A DNA stretch of 38,742 bases from an uncultured Burkholderiales bacterium (GTDB lineage: Bacteria; Pseudomonadota; Gammaproteobacteria; Burkholderiales; Burkholderiaceae_C): positions 1-38,742 of the forward strand of contig CALMQI010000196.1 of NCBI GenBank assembly GCA_937871935.1. The letters are read 5' to 3'. Numbering within the stretch: position 1 is the stretch's first letter; each line of letters starts with the position of its first letter. The position numbers were made by a program, and so were the translations under genes. Positions 15,569 to 25,217 of this stretch are shown here, piece after piece. Under the pieces are notes generated by a model. The model did not search any database, had not been told where the DNA came from, and saw only the letters and a list, made by a program, of their open reading frames with translations.

Positions 15569-18508
15569 TCAACGCGCCGCAGCGCGCTTGAGCTCGATTT
15601 GCGCGAACGCGTGTTCGCGGTACGGCAAAGCACCGATCTCGACCGTGCGCTGGAACATGCGGCGTGCACCGTCGGCATCGCCGGCCAGCAGCAACTGCTG
15701 GCCGACATAGAACCACGCCTCGGACAGGTTGAGCCGCTCCATCTGCTTGTCCTTGCGCGCCTCGCGCAACAGATCGTCCTGCGTGGTGCGGCCGGCCAGG
15801 AAGTGGATCACCGCGCCGGGCCAGCGCGCGGCGTCGACCTGATCGACGTAGGGCGCCAGCGCCACCTGGCCCTTGGCACCCTGGCGTTCGGTCGACAGGA
15901 AGAGCCAGATCAGCGCGAAGTCGCGGTCTTCGCCTGCTGAATCGTCCGCCGCCTCGCGAAAAGCGGCCTCGGCATCGGCGTAGCGGCCCTGGTAGTACAG
16001 CGCATTGCCGAGCCCCTTGGCGACGAAGGCGCGGTTGGCGGGCTCCTTGACCTGGCGCATCGCCGCCACCGCCTCGTCGGCGCGGCCGAGTGACAGCAGC
16101 GCCAGGCCGCGTGCGTAGTGCAACTCGGCCAGTTGCGGCGGCGCCAGCGGCAGCGCGCGGTCCACGTCGTGCAGCGTGGCGTCGAACTGGTTGAGCATGT
16201 TGTGCGCGATCGCACGCTTGTGCAGTACCGCGCCGGCCAGCGGCGAGGTCTCGCCGGCGACACGCAGCGTCGCGGTGGCCAGTGCGCTCTCGAGTTCCTG
16301 CCGCACGACGATCTCGCGCAGCGCGTCGCTGGTGTTGCCGTGCACGCGCTGCGTGCGCTGCTCGATGTCGGTGAAGATACCTTGCAGTGCGTCGGCGTCC
16401 AGCAGCGGCAGGCGCAGTGTGGTGCCGCCGATGCGGCGCGCCGTCTGCACGCGGTCGCGATAGGCGGCCAGGTCGGCGGGCAGTACCTCGTCGAGCTTGC
16501 GTGCGTAGGTCAACGTCAGCGTGAAGACGTTGCCGCTGACCTCCATGCGCGAGGCGAGGTTGAAATGCTTGTCGCCGATGTCCTGCGGCGCCGGCGGACG
16601 CGACTGGAACTTGCGCGGTGCGACTATGCTGATGCGCTGGCGCACCTGTCGCGGCTGGTCGTTCAGCCAAGGCATCGCGCGGCGCGCCTCGCGCGGACCC
16701 GTCAGCGTGTCGAGCAGTTCGAGCGCGGGCGCCTCCACCGTCAAGGTGCCACGCTCATAGCTGCCGAAGCCCGGCATGTCGAACTGCAGTTCGAACTCGA
16801 ACTGGTTGGCGTCGCGGTCGTCGCGGATCTGCGGGGTGCCGACGGTGCGGATGCCCGGCAGCACGCGCGCCCAGGTGCCGGCGATGTTCTCGGCCAGCCG
16901 CTGCGTGCCGCCCGCGTCGACAGCGTTGCGCCAGCCTTCGGCCGTCAGGCCGCGCGAGCGGATCACCGAGGTGAAACGCGCCGCGCGCGTGAGGTCGGCG
17001 ACGTCCCAGCGCTGGTCGAACTCGACGGTATCGATCGCGCCGGCCGGCAACTCCACGCGCGCCAGCGTGCCCGCTTGCGGCGCTGCCACCAGCGCGAGGC
17101 CGTACGACGGATGGCCGCGCGAGAGCAGCCGGCGGCCCTGCTTGGCCATCGTGGCGTCGATCCACCAGACCTTGCCGTCGTGCGCGAGCCGCGTGATCAC
17201 ATGGTCGAACTGGTCGTGCCCGGGCAGGTAGTCGACCAGGCCGCGATGGCGCTGCAACGACACCAGCGCCGGCCGGGCGTCGAAGCCCAGCTGCCGCAGC
17301 AGCGCATTGAGCAGCGCCACCTTGTCCTTGCAGTCGCCCAGTCGCTCGGCGTAGGTGCGTGCCGGCGCCTTGGGCCGATGCGAGCTCTCGCCCAGGCTGG
17401 CGCTGAAGTAGCGCACCTCGTCCTGCACCGCCTCGATCACCTCGCCGATCAGCTGCTCGGGTGGCAGAGCCCGCGCGCGCCAGGCCTGCACACGCGCGGC
17501 CAGTTCACCGCTCAGCGGCTCGGTGTTGGTGAACAGGTCGTCGGCCCAGCGTGCCACCTCGTCCCAGCCGGCGTATTCGCTGATCTGCACCGAGGGCCAC
17601 ACCTTGAACCACGGCGGTACCTGCTCCTCGGCCTGCACCATCGGCACCCCGCGGCGCAGGATCGCCATCGTGCGGCGCGTGCCGTCGACGGTGATCGCAG
17701 GCGCGACTTCCACGCGGATGCCCTTCATGCGCAGGTCGCGCTCGACCGGATGATTCACGCTCAGGTGCACCACGTCGGCCGCGCTGCCGAAGGCGACCTG
17801 CAGGTTGTCGGCGAAGCGGCCCTTGAAGATCGGGTTGGCGCCCTGCACGGTGTAGGCGATGTCGACCGCATCGCCGACACGCACGTCGTTCAGCACCACC
17901 AGCAGCGAGCGTGTGCCGGTGAGGGTGCTCTGCTCGAGCCGCTCTTCGCGGCGCAGCAGTTCGATGCGCGCATCCTTCAGGCGGTCCAGGCGCACGCCGT
18001 CGCGCCAGATCGCGGCCTCGTGCAGCGTGAGCGTCTGATAGGCGGGGTTGAAGCTCAGCTCGGCCTTCGACACCTCGGCCAGCGCGCCGCTGTGGGTGGC
18101 GACGAGGCGCGAGCGCGAGAACTGCTGCTGCTCGCCGGGCGCATCGAGGCGGAACTGCACGTCCGACAGCAGCAGCCGGTAGCCCGGGCCTTGCACGACG
18201 GGTGCCGCCTGCGTCGGCGCGTCGATCGCCTTCACCCAGCCGGGGATCGGTGCGATGCGATGACCGTCGACAAAGGTGGCCGCCTGGGCCGGGTGCGGCG
18301 CAGGCAAGGCCGTAGCCGGCTTGCGCGCGGCCACCGGGGGCTTGGCCATCGTGGCCGGCGGCGCCGCGGGCTGCGCCAGCGCCGCGCCGGCCATGCCGAT
18401 CAGTCCGGCGAGCAGGCTGCCGCGCAGCGATCGACAGGCGCCGCCGCGCGTGCGGAAGGAGGAAGGTGATGGCGTCATGACCGGACCCGTCGTCGCGGGT
18501 CGGTTCAT
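15569..18508 (-). CDS. exported DUF3857-transglutaminase-TPR protein
   Basis: A 979-residue protein with a signal peptide (hydrophobic stretch about residues 29-46, ending AALAQP). It then has a DUF3857-type beta domain, a transglutaminase-like core with the catalytic triad positions C393 (LGDCKDKVALLNALL), H436 (QFDHVITRL) and D451 (WWIDAT), and a C-terminal TPR region (LAELHYARGLALLSLGRADE and following helices). The frame starts at 18508, but an ATG at 18478 gives a shorter, more typical signal peptide; neither has a clear ribosome site. Function is probably periplasmic protein or peptide processing. It is the last gene of a minus-strand run beginning at icmF. Confidence 0.82.
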   Translation of the reverse strand: MNRPATTGPVMTPSPSSFRTRGGACRSLRGSLLAGLIGMAGAALAQPAAPPATMAKPPVAARKPATALPAPHPAQAATFVDGHRIAPIPGWVKAIDAPTQAAPVVQGPGYRLLLSDVQFRLDAPGEQQQFSRSRLVATHSGALAEVSKAELSFNPAYQTLTLHEAAIWRDGVRLDRLKDARIELLRREERLEQSTLTGTRSLLVVLNDVRVGDAVDIAYTVQGANPIFKGRFADNLQVAFGSAADVVHLSVNHPVERDLRMKGIRVEVAPAITVDGTRRTMAILRRGVPMVQAEEQVPPWFKVWPSVQISEYAGWDEVARWADDLFTNTEPLSGELAARVQAWRARALPPEQLIGEVIEAVQDEVRYFSASLGESSHRPKAPARTYAERLGDCKDKVALLNALLRQLGFDARPALVSLQRHRGLVDYLPGHDQFDHVITRLAHDGKVWWIDATMAKQGRRLLSRGHPSYGLALVAAPQAGTLARVELPAGAIDTVEFDQRWDVADLTRAARFTSVIRSRGLTAEGWRNAVDAGGTQRLAENIAGTWARVLPGIRTVGTPQIRDDRDANQFEFELQFDMPGFGSYERGTLTVEAPALELLDTLTGPREARRAMPWLNDQPRQVRQRISIVAPRKFQSRPPAPQDIGDKHFNLASRMEVSGNVFTLTLTYARKLDEVLPADLAAYRDRVQTARRIGGTTLRLPLLDADALQGIFTDIEQRTQRVHGNTSDALREIVVRQELESALATATLRVAGETSPLAGAVLHKRAIAHNMLNQFDATLHDVDRALPLAPPQLAELHYARGLALLSLGRADEAVAAMRQVKEPANRAFVAKGLGNALYYQGRYADAEAAFREAADDSAGEDRDFALIWLFLSTERQGAKGQVALAPYVDQVDAARWPGAVIHFLAGRTTQDDLLREARKDKQMERLNLSEAWFYVGQQLLLAGDADGARRMFQRTVEIGALPYREHAFAQIELKRAAAR

Positions 18509-18611
18509 TATTCGACGGCAGTGCGTGGCGTCGGTCCCCTCGACGTCGGGGGTCGCCCCCGGGGCTGAAGGTGGGCGCGGAGCCGTCCGTCACCGCCTTG
18601 GCGGCGGCGCC

Positions 18612-20438
18612 TCAGGCCGCCTGGTCTTCCGACGACCCCAGCACCAGCACGCGGCCGCGGCCACTGTGCTTGGCGGCGAGCAGCTGCTCGTCGGCGCGGC
18701 GCAGCAGGTCGTGCGCCGATTGGGGCGCCTGACGTGTATCGGCGATGCCGGCCGAGAACGTCAGGCCGGCCAGCGTGCCACCCTGCAGCTCGAAGGTCTG
18801 GTTGCGCCACAGGCGCAGCAGCGCATTGACCTTGCGTCGCGCCACCTGCGCGTTGGTGTGCGGCATCAGCAGGCAGAACTCCTCGCCGCCATAGCGGCAG
18901 GCGACGTCGCTCTCGCGGCAGTTGGCGGCCAGCAGGCGGCCGAAACTCTCGAGCACCGTGTCGCCGACGGTGTGGCCGAAGCGGTCGTTGGTGTCCTTGA
19001 AGTGGTCGAAGTCGATCACCGCGAGCGCGAGCGGCTCGCCATCACGCCGCGCCAGCGCGAACGCGGCGGGCAGTGATTCGTTGAGGTAGCGCCGGTTGAA
19101 CAGGCCCGTCAGTGCATCGCGCACCGCCTGGTTGCGCAGGGCTTCCTGCAGCGACTGGACCTCCTCGATCTTGCGCGACAGCTGCTGGTTGATGGCCTCC
19201 AGCTCGGCGCGCGCCCGCTCGGTGGCGCGACGCTGCGCCGCCTGCTCGTCGAGCTTCTGCTGCAGCCGCAGCAGCTCGGTCTGCAACGCGGCCGCCTGGT
19301 AGCGCGCGCGCGAGGCCAGGTGGGCTCGTGCGACGTGCAGCTGCTGCCAGATGCGCATGGTGGCCAGCGCCGCGGCGGCGTCGCACTGCTGCTCCTGCAG
19401 CTCCGAGCGCAGCAGGAAGTATTGGCAGCGCACGCGCAGGCTCAAGCCCTCGGCGGCGTCGGCGTCCTCGGCGCCGACGAGACCGAGCACGCGATCGAGC
19501 TGCTGCAGCGCCTCGGCCCACTGGCTGCGCTGGCCCGCGAGCAGCGCCGATGCGATGGCCAGCTCGACATGCTCGTCGGGCACCGTGGCGCGCGGCGCTG
19601 CCCATGCGCGTTCGACCAGCTCGCGGCCGAGCTCGAGCTCGCCGGCGCGCAGGGCCGCGATGGCCAGCGTCTCGAAATGCGACGACATCTCGCCGCGGCC
19701 GCTCTCGTTGGCGGGCAGGTTGCGCACCCGCAGCACGTCGAGCAGCGCCTCCTGGGCGCGGTCGAGTTCGGTCAGACAGATGACGCGGTTGATCAGCAGC
19801 ACGGCCAGCAGGCGAGGGTTGACCAGGCCGTGGCAGCGCGCGATGCCCTGATCGAGATAACGCAGCGCCTCGTGGTAGTCGCCCAGTTGAAGCAGCTCGT
19901 GCGCGAGGTTGCAGTACAGCACCGCATCGAAGCCGCGGCCGTGCGTGGGCCCCGAGTCGCGCAGCGCCTGGTACATGTAGGCGAAGGCCTGCTCCGAGCG
20001 GCCTTGCGCCGAATAACTGCCGGCGATGGTATTGAGCAGCACGCCGCGCTGTTCGTGCTGCAGCACGCGCAGGCCCTCGTCACGCAACGGCAGCACCAGC
20101 TCGAGCGACTCGGCGTACCTGCCTTCGCGGAACAGGCAGCGCGCGAGGCCCGCGCCGGCGAGGATGCGGCCGGCGCAGTCGGCGAGCTCGGTGCACAGCG
20201 ACTGTGCGGCTCGCAACTCCTGCGCGGCATCTGCCGGCGTGCCGAAGTAGAGCAGGTGGTAGCCGATCGCCAGCCGGGCCCAGGCCTCGCCCTGCGGATC
20301 GCCGCCGCGCAGCGCGCCGGCCAGCGCGTCGCGCGCCAGCGTGACGGACCGCGCGGAGTCCATGTGCAGCAGTTGCCACGCCTTGCGCGCCAGACGCAGG
20401 CTCGCCGAAGGGTGGCTGCGGACGAGGCGGGACGCCAT
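18612..20438 (-). CDS. soluble TPR-GGDEF diguanylate cyclase
   Basis: A 608-residue cytoplasmic protein. About 360 residues of TPR-like helical repeats are followed by a coiled coil (roughly 370-430, with AAQRRATERARAELEAINQQ) and a C-terminal GGDEF domain. The active site is GGEEF at 517-521, and an RxxD inhibitory site (RESD, 508-511) lies five residues upstream, so it should make c-di-GMP and be product-inhibited. There is no membrane segment or receiver; the TPR region presumably senses a protein partner or peptide. It is 62 bp downstream of the NTF2-like gene and 103 bp upstream of the transglutaminase gene, all on the minus strand. Confidence 0.9.
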   Translation of the reverse strand: MASRLVRSHPSASLRLARKAWQLLHMDSARSVTLARDALAGALRGGDPQGEAWARLAIGYHLLYFGTPADAAQELRAAQSLCTELADCAGRILAGAGLARCLFREGRYAESLELVLPLRDEGLRVLQHEQRGVLLNTIAGSYSAQGRSEQAFAYMYQALRDSGPTHGRGFDAVLYCNLAHELLQLGDYHEALRYLDQGIARCHGLVNPRLLAVLLINRVICLTELDRAQEALLDVLRVRNLPANESGRGEMSSHFETLAIAALRAGELELGRELVERAWAAPRATVPDEHVELAIASALLAGQRSQWAEALQQLDRVLGLVGAEDADAAEGLSLRVRCQYFLLRSELQEQQCDAAAALATMRIWQQLHVARAHLASRARYQAAALQTELLRLQQKLDEQAAQRRATERARAELEAINQQLSRKIEEVQSLQEALRNQAVRDALTGLFNRRYLNESLPAAFALARRDGEPLALAVIDFDHFKDTNDRFGHTVGDTVLESFGRLLAANCRESDVACRYGGEEFCLLMPHTNAQVARRKVNALLRLWRNQTFELQGGTLAGLTFSAGIADTRQAPQSAHDLLRRADEQLLAAKHSGRGRVLVLGSSEDQAA

Positions 20439-20500
20439 GGCAAATTATGGGCGTCTTCGCCCCGCGCGGGTGTATCCGAACAGGGGGGATTCGGCGGTCG

Positions 20501-20887
20501 TCAGGACAGGCGCTGCAGCATCTCGGCCATCTTTTGGTGCAGCAGGTGGATCGCCTTCAGCGGCCGCACCATCACCTTGAAGTCGACGATGCGGCCGGTG
20601 TCGTCCCAGCGGAGCAGGTCGACGCCGTTGATCGTCAGGCCGTCGACCTCGGTGATAAATTCGAGCAAAGCATCGCGCTCGCCGCGGATCTCGCGCACAT
20701 AGCGGAACGTCGGGTTGTTCAGCACGTGCAGCGCGCCGGTCAAGTACAGCGTGGTGATCGCCTTGCCGCGCTGGGGCGCGTGCACGACAGGGGAGTGGAA
20801 CACCACGTCGTCGGCCAGCAGCGCCGACAGCTTGTCGGGGTTGCGGCTGGTCGCCACGTCGTGCCAGGCGGCCAGGGTGTCGATCAT
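20501..20887 (-). CDS. NTF2-like (SnoaL-type) protein
   Basis: A 128-residue protein of the NTF2-like alpha+beta barrel superfamily: MIDTLAAWHDVATSRNPDKL at the start, LLADDVVFHSPVV, and a C-terminal WDDTGRIVDFKVMVRPLKAI. The ATG at 20887 is preceded by GAGAGG; a GTG at 20923 would add 12 residues that overlap the SDR gene. It starts 10 bp after the SDR stop and is likely co-transcribed with it and icmF. Such proteins may be isomerases, hydratases or binding proteins; no catalytic residue set is clear here. Confidence 0.8.
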   Translation of the reverse strand: MIDTLAAWHDVATSRNPDKLSALLADDVVFHSPVVHAPQRGKAITTLYLTGALHVLNNPTFRYVREIRGERDALLEFITEVDGLTINGVDLLRWDDTGRIVDFKVMVRPLKAIHLLHQKMAEMLQRLS

Positions 20888-20897
20888 GAATGGCCTC

Positions 20898-21668
20898 TCA
20901 GCTGCGGGCGTGGGTGACACCACCGTCGACGATCAAGGTCGAGCCGACGACGTAGTCGCCGGCGCGCGAGGCCAGGTAGATCGCCGCGCCGGCCATGTCG
21001 TCGTCGACGCCGATGCGCCCGGCGGGAATGCGCTGGGCGACCGTGTCGCCATGGTCGCGTGCGTCGCGGTTCATGTCGGAGGCGAACGCACCGGGGGCGA
21101 TCGCGGTCATCACGATGCCGTCCTGGATCAGGCGCAGCGCCAGCCGCCGCGTCAGGTGGATCAAGCCCGCCTTGCTGGCGGCGTAGGAGTAGGTCTCCAT
21201 CGGATTGACCGACACGCCGTCGATCGACGCGATGTTGATCACCTTGGCCGGCCTGCCGCCTGCTGCGCCGGCTTTCAGCAGGCCATGCAAAGCCTGGGTC
21301 AGGAAGAACGGGCTCTTCAGGTTGAGGTCGACCACCTTGTCCCAGCCCTGTTCGGGAAACTCCGCGAACGGCGCGCCCCAGGCCGCGCCGGCGTTGTTGA
21401 CCAGGATGTCGAGGTGTTTCTCGCGCGCACCGAACGCCGCCACGAAGCCGCGTTGGCCGTCGGGCGTGGCCAGGTCGAAGGGCAGCGAGAAGCACGGCCC
21501 GATCGAAGACAGCTCCGCTGCCGTGGCGTCGCAGACGGCGGCCTTGCGTGCGGTGATGTAGACGCGCGCGCCGGCCTGCAGAAAGCCCTTGGCGATCATG
21601 CGCCCGATGCCGCGCGACCCGCCGGTGACGATCGCCGTGCGGCCGGCGAGGGAAAAGAGGTCGTTCAT
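20898..21668 (-). CDS. SDR family oxidoreductase
   Basis: A 256-residue classical short-chain dehydrogenase/reductase. The cofactor motif TGGSRGIG is near residue 15, NNAG near residue 90, and the active-site YSYAASK follows a Ser in INIASIDG. The C-terminal VDGGVTHARS is typical of FabG-like enzymes. GGAGGG precedes the ATG at 21668. Located between icmF and the NTF2-like gene, it probably oxidises or reduces a 3-hydroxyacyl-CoA or related alcohol in the same pathway; that assignment comes from context only. Confidence 0.88.
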   Translation of the reverse strand: MNDLFSLAGRTAIVTGGSRGIGRMIAKGFLQAGARVYITARKAAVCDATAAELSSIGPCFSLPFDLATPDGQRGFVAAFGAREKHLDILVNNAGAAWGAPFAEFPEQGWDKVVDLNLKSPFFLTQALHGLLKAGAAGGRPAKVINIASIDGVSVNPMETYSYAASKAGLIHLTRRLALRLIQDGIVMTAIAPGAFASDMNRDARDHGDTVAQRIPAGRIGVDDDMAGAAIYLASRAGDYVVGSTLIVDGGVTHARS

Positions 21669-21736
21669 CGACAGGCCCTCCGGGGTTGACGGCAGCTTAA
21701 CCGTTCGGCCTGTCCGCGGTGCAGGACAACACGAGG

Positions 21737-24700
21737 CTACATGCTGCGCCGGTACTGCCCGCCGACCTCGAACAGCGCGTTCGTGATCTGGCCGAGCGAA
21801 CACACGCGCACGGCGTCCATCAGCACCTCGAACACGTTGCCGTTGTCGATGACCGTCTGCTGCAGGCGCTTGAGTGTCGCCGGCGCACTCGCCGCGTGGC
21901 GCGCCTGGAAGTCGCGCAGACGCGTCAGCTGCGACTGCTTCTCGTCGTCGGTGGAGCGCGCCAGCTCGATGGTCTCGGACACCGGGTCGCCGTGCGGGTT
22001 GCGGAAGGTGTTGACGCCGACGATGGGGTACTCGCCGGTGTGCTTGAGCATCTCGTAGTGCATCGACTCTTCCTGGATCTTGCCGCGCTGGTAGCCGGTT
22101 TCCATGGCGCCGAGCACCCCGCCGCGGTCGGCGATCTTCTCGAATTCGGCGAGCACGGATTCCTCGACCAACTCGGTGAGCTCGTCGATGATGAAGGCGC
22201 CCTGATTCGGGTTTTCGTTCTTGGCCAGGCCCCACTCCCGGTTGATCACCATCTGGATCGCCATCGCGCGGCGCACGCTTTCCTCGGTCGGCGTGGTGAT
22301 CGCCTCGTCGTAGGCGTTGGTGTGCAGGCTGTTGGCGTTGTCGTAGGTGGCGATCAGCGCCTGCAGCGTGGTGCGGATGTCGTTGAACTGGATCTCCTGC
22401 GCGTGCAGGCTGCGGCCGCTGGTCTGGCAGTGGTACTTGAGCTTCTGGCTGCGCTCGTTGGCGCCGTAGCGCTCGCGCATCGCCACCGCCCAGATGCGTC
22501 GCGCCACGCGGCCCATCACGGTGTACTCCGGGTCCATGCCGTTGCTGAAGAAGAAGCTCAGGTTCGGCGCGAAGTCGTCGATGTGCATGCCGCGGGCGAG
22601 GTACGCCTCGACGAACGTGAAGCCGTTGGACAACGTGAACGCGAGCTGGCTGATCGGGTTGGCGCCGGCCTCGGCGATGTGATAACCCGAGATGCTCACC
22701 GAATAGAAGTTGCGCACGTTGTGGTGCACGAAGTACTGGGCGATGTCGCCCATCACCTTGAGGCTGAACTCGGTGGAGAAGATGCAGGTGTTCTGGCCCT
22801 GGTCTTCCTTCAGGATGTCGGCCTGCACGGTGCCGCGCACATTGGCCAGCGTCCATTCGCGGATCTTCGCGCCTTCGGTGTCGGTCGGCTGGCGGCCGTT
22901 GTCGGTGGCGAACTTCTCCAGCTGCTGGTCGATCGCCGCGTTCATGAACATCGCCAGGATCGTCGGCGCCGGGCCGTTGATCGTCATGCTGACCGATGTG
23001 TTGGGCGCGCAGAGGTCGAAGCCCGAGTACAGCACCTTCAGGTCGTCGAGCGTGGCGATCGAGACGCCGGAGTTGCCCACCTTGCCGTAGATGTCGGGCC
23101 GCGGGTCGGGGTCGTTGCCGTACAGCGTGACCGAATCGAACGCGGTCGACAGCCTTTTCGCCGGCATGCCCTCGCTCACCAGCTTGAAGCGACGGTTGGT
23201 GCGGAACGCGTCGCCCTCGCCGGCGAACATGCGCGTCGGATCCTCGTTCTCGCGCTTGAAGGCGAACACGCCGGCGGTGTACGGAAAGCTGCCGGGCACG
23301 TTCTCGAGCAGCAGCCACTTGAGCAACTCGCCGTGGTCTTCGTAGGCGGGCAGGGCGACCTTGCGGACCTTGTTGCCGCTGAGCGTGGTGTGCACGAGCG
23401 CGGTGCGGATTTCGCGGTCGCGGATTCTCACCACGTATTCGTCGCCCGCATAGGCCTTCTGCATCTCGGGCCACATCGCGAGCAGCTTCTTCGCGTCGGC
23501 GCCGAGTCGGGCCTCGCGCGCCGTTGCCAGCTCGGCGAGCGCATCGCGCGCACGGTGCTTCTCGCCGTTGTCCTGCGCCAGCATGGCCTGACTGGCGCGC
23601 AGTTGCTGGATCTCGCGGGCGAGGCTGGCCTGCTGGAGCGCCCGCGCCTTGTAGCCGCGCACGGTGTCGGCGATGTCGGCCAGGTAGCGGGTGCGCGCGG
23701 CCGGCACCACCGGCGTCTGCTGCGTGCTGTGGCGGGTGGACACCGCGGGCAGGCGGCCATCGCGCAGCGCCAGGCCGAGCCCGCCGAGGCGCACCTCCAG
23801 CGCCTGGTACAGCGCCGTCACGCCGTCGTCGTTGAAGCGGCTGGCCATGGTGCCGAACACCGGCATCGCGTCGGGCGACTGCTTGAACGCCTCGCGGTTG
23901 CGCTGCACCTGCTTGCTCACGTCGCGCAGCGCGTCGAGCGCGCCCTTGCGGTCGAACTTGTTGATCGCCACGAACTCGGCGAAATCGAGCATGTCGATCT
24001 TCTCGAGCTGGCTGGCCGCGCCGTACTCCGGCGTCATTACGTACATCGGCACATCGACCAGCGGCACGATCGCCGCGTCGCCCTGACCGATGCCCGACGT
24101 CTCGACGATCACCAGATCGAAGCCCGCAGCCTTGGCCGCGGCGATCACGTCGGGCAGCGCCGCACTGATCTCCTTGCCGGTGTCGCGGGTGGCAAGGCTG
24201 CGCATGTAGACGCGCTGACCGGAGTCCGAGGCAGACGTCCGGTCAGCCGGCCGGGTCCACGGGCCGATGGCGTTCATGCGGATGCGGTCGCCGAGCAACG
24301 CGCCGCCGCTCTTGCGCCGCGACGGGTCGATGCTGATCACCGCGATGCGCAGCCGGTCGTCCTGGTCGAGGCGCAGGCGCCGGATCAGCTCGTCGGTGAG
24401 CGAGCTCTTGCCGGCGCCGCCGGTGCCGGTGATGCCGAGCACCGGTGTGTGCGAGGAGGCCGCTGCTGCGTGCAAGGCCTTCACCAGGCCGGTGTCGGCG
24501 TTGCCGTTCTCCAGCGCCGTGATCAGCTGCGCCAGCGCGCGCCAGGCCGGTTCGCCGTGCCCCTGGATGTCTTGCACCGTCTTGGGCGCCAGCGCCGACA
24601 GGTCCTTGTCGCAGCGCATCACCATCTCGCCGATCATGCCGGCCAGACCCATGCGCTGGCCGTCCTCTGGGCTGTAGATGCGGGTGACGCCGTAGCCCTG

Positions 24701-25060
24701 CAGCTCGCGGATCTCGGCCGGCACGATGACGCCGCCGCCGCCGCCGAACACCTGGATGTGTTCGCCGCCGCGCTGGCGCAGCAGGTCGACCATGTACTTG
24801 AAGAATTCGACGTGCCCGCCCTGGTAGCTCGATACCGCGAGGCCTTGCACGTCCTCCTGCAGTGCGGCGGTGACGACCTCGTCGACGGAGCGGTTGTGGC
24901 CGAGGTGGATCACCTCGGCACCCATGCCCTGCAGGATGCGCCGCATGATGTTGATCGCGGCGTCGTGGCCGTCGAACAGGCTGGCCGCGGTGACGAAACG
25001 CACCTTGTGCGTCGGTCGATAGTTCGCCAGCGCCTTGAATTCGGCGGACAGGTCGGTCAT
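21737..25060 (-). CDS. icmF: fused isobutyryl-CoA mutase (IcmF)
   Basis: A 1107-residue B12-dependent acyl-CoA mutase with built-in chaperone. Residues 20-150 bind cobalamin, with the axial His in DGHD (H32). Residues 205-410 are a MeaB-like GTPase: P-loop GTGGAGKS at 212-219, [10 protein letters not shown], and NKFD. The C-terminal half is the substrate-binding mutase barrel ([19 protein letters not shown]). It interconverts isobutyryl-CoA and butyryl-CoA; some relatives use isovaleryl/pivalyl-CoA, and I cannot resolve that. AGGAG precedes the ATG at 25060. Residues about 266-284 of the G domain contain a segment I do not recall in other IcmF proteins, and it coincides with a palindrome in the DNA (24214-24247). 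An AraC regulator is divergent. Confidence 0.92.
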   Translation of the reverse strand: MTDLSAEFKALANYRPTHKVRFVTAASLFDGHDAAINIMRRILQGMGAEVIHLGHNRSVDEVVTAALQEDVQGLAVSSYQGGHVEFFKYMVDLLRQRGGEHIQVFGGGGGVIVPAEIRELQGYGVTRIYSPEDGQRMGLAGMIGEMVMRCDKDLSALAPKTVQDIQGHGEPAWRALAQLITALENGNADTGLVKALHAAAASSHTPVLGITGTGGAGKSSLTDELIRRLRLDQDDRLRIAVISIDPSRRKSGGALLGDRIRMNAIGPWTRPADRTSASDSGQRVYMRSLATRDTGKEISAALPDVIAAAKAAGFDLVIVETSGIGQGDAAIVPLVDVPMYVMTPEYGAASQLEKIDMLDFAEFVAINKFDRKGALDALRDVSKQVQRNREAFKQSPDAMPVFGTMASRFNDDGVTALYQALEVRLGGLGLALRDGRLPAVSTRHSTQQTPVVPAARTRYLADIADTVRGYKARALQQASLAREIQQLRASQAMLAQDNGEKHRARDALAELATAREARLGADAKKLLAMWPEMQKAYAGDEYVVRIRDREIRTALVHTTLSGNKVRKVALPAYEDHGELLKWLLLENVPGSFPYTAGVFAFKRENEDPTRMFAGEGDAFRTNRRFKLVSEGMPAKRLSTAFDSVTLYGNDPDPRPDIYGKVGNSGVSIATLDDLKVLYSGFDLCAPNTSVSMTINGPAPTILAMFMNAAIDQQLEKFATDNGRQPTDTEGAKIREWTLANVRGTVQADILKEDQGQNTCIFSTEFSLKVMGDIAQYFVHHNVRNFYSVSISGYHIAEAGANPISQLAFTLSNGFTFVEAYLARGMHIDDFAPNLSFFFSNGMDPEYTVMGRVARRIWAVAMRERYGANERSQKLKYHCQTSGRSLHAQEIQFNDIRTTLQALIATYDNANSLHTNAYDEAITTPTEESVRRAMAIQMVINREWGLAKNENPNQGAFIIDELTELVEESVLAEFEKIADRGGVLGAMETGYQRGKIQEESMHYEMLKHTGEYPIVGVNTFRNPHGDPVSETIELARSTDDEKQSQLTRLRDFQARHAASAPATLKRLQQTVIDNGNVFEVLMDAVRVCSLGQITNALFEVGGQYRRSM
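24214..24247. repeat. 34-bp in-frame palindrome inside icmF
   Basis: GCTGACCGGA (24214-24223) and TCCGGTCAGC (24238-24247) are perfect 10-bp inverted arms separated by 14 nt; the loop can add GTC/GAC pairing. On the coding strand it begins exactly at the Ala272 codon and runs into Arg283, encoding [11 protein letters not shown] between the conserved RIRMNAI and MRSLATR segments of the GTPase domain. This looks like a small palindromic element tolerated in frame. Confidence 0.6.
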
Positions 25061-25217
25061 GGTGGTCTCCTAGGCAACGCTACTGTAGACGTGCTGCCGG
25101 CGCCATGCGAGAGCCGCGGGCGCCGACCGGATTGGTGTTTTCTGCCACCCCTGGCGCCCTGCTGCGGCATAGACTGCGCCGGCCATGCCTGCCGGCCCCG
25201 AAAAGGACACTGTGTCG
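25061..25217. promoter_or_regulatory. icmF-araC divergent regulatory region
   Basis: The gap holds the icmF ribosome site (AGGAG on the minus strand, near 25067-25071) and must contain both promoters. CGGCGCC (25098-25104) and GGCGCCG (25119-25125) make an interrupted palindrome with a 14-nt spacer, and a third GGCGCC occurs near 25153. These are candidate operators for the AraC-type regulator. In GC-rich DNA the match is only suggestive. Confidence 0.35.

Noticed and set aside
18547..18561. CGGGGG-TCG-CCCCCG hairpin after the diguanylate cyclase gene as terminator
   Set aside because: It has no T run and lies about 50 bp after the stop between genes of the same strand; the evidence is too weak.
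25151..25170. Sigma-54-like promoter TGGCGCCCTGCTGCGG before araC
   Set aside because: The GG and GC elements are 9 bases apart rather than 10, and the match to consensus is poor.
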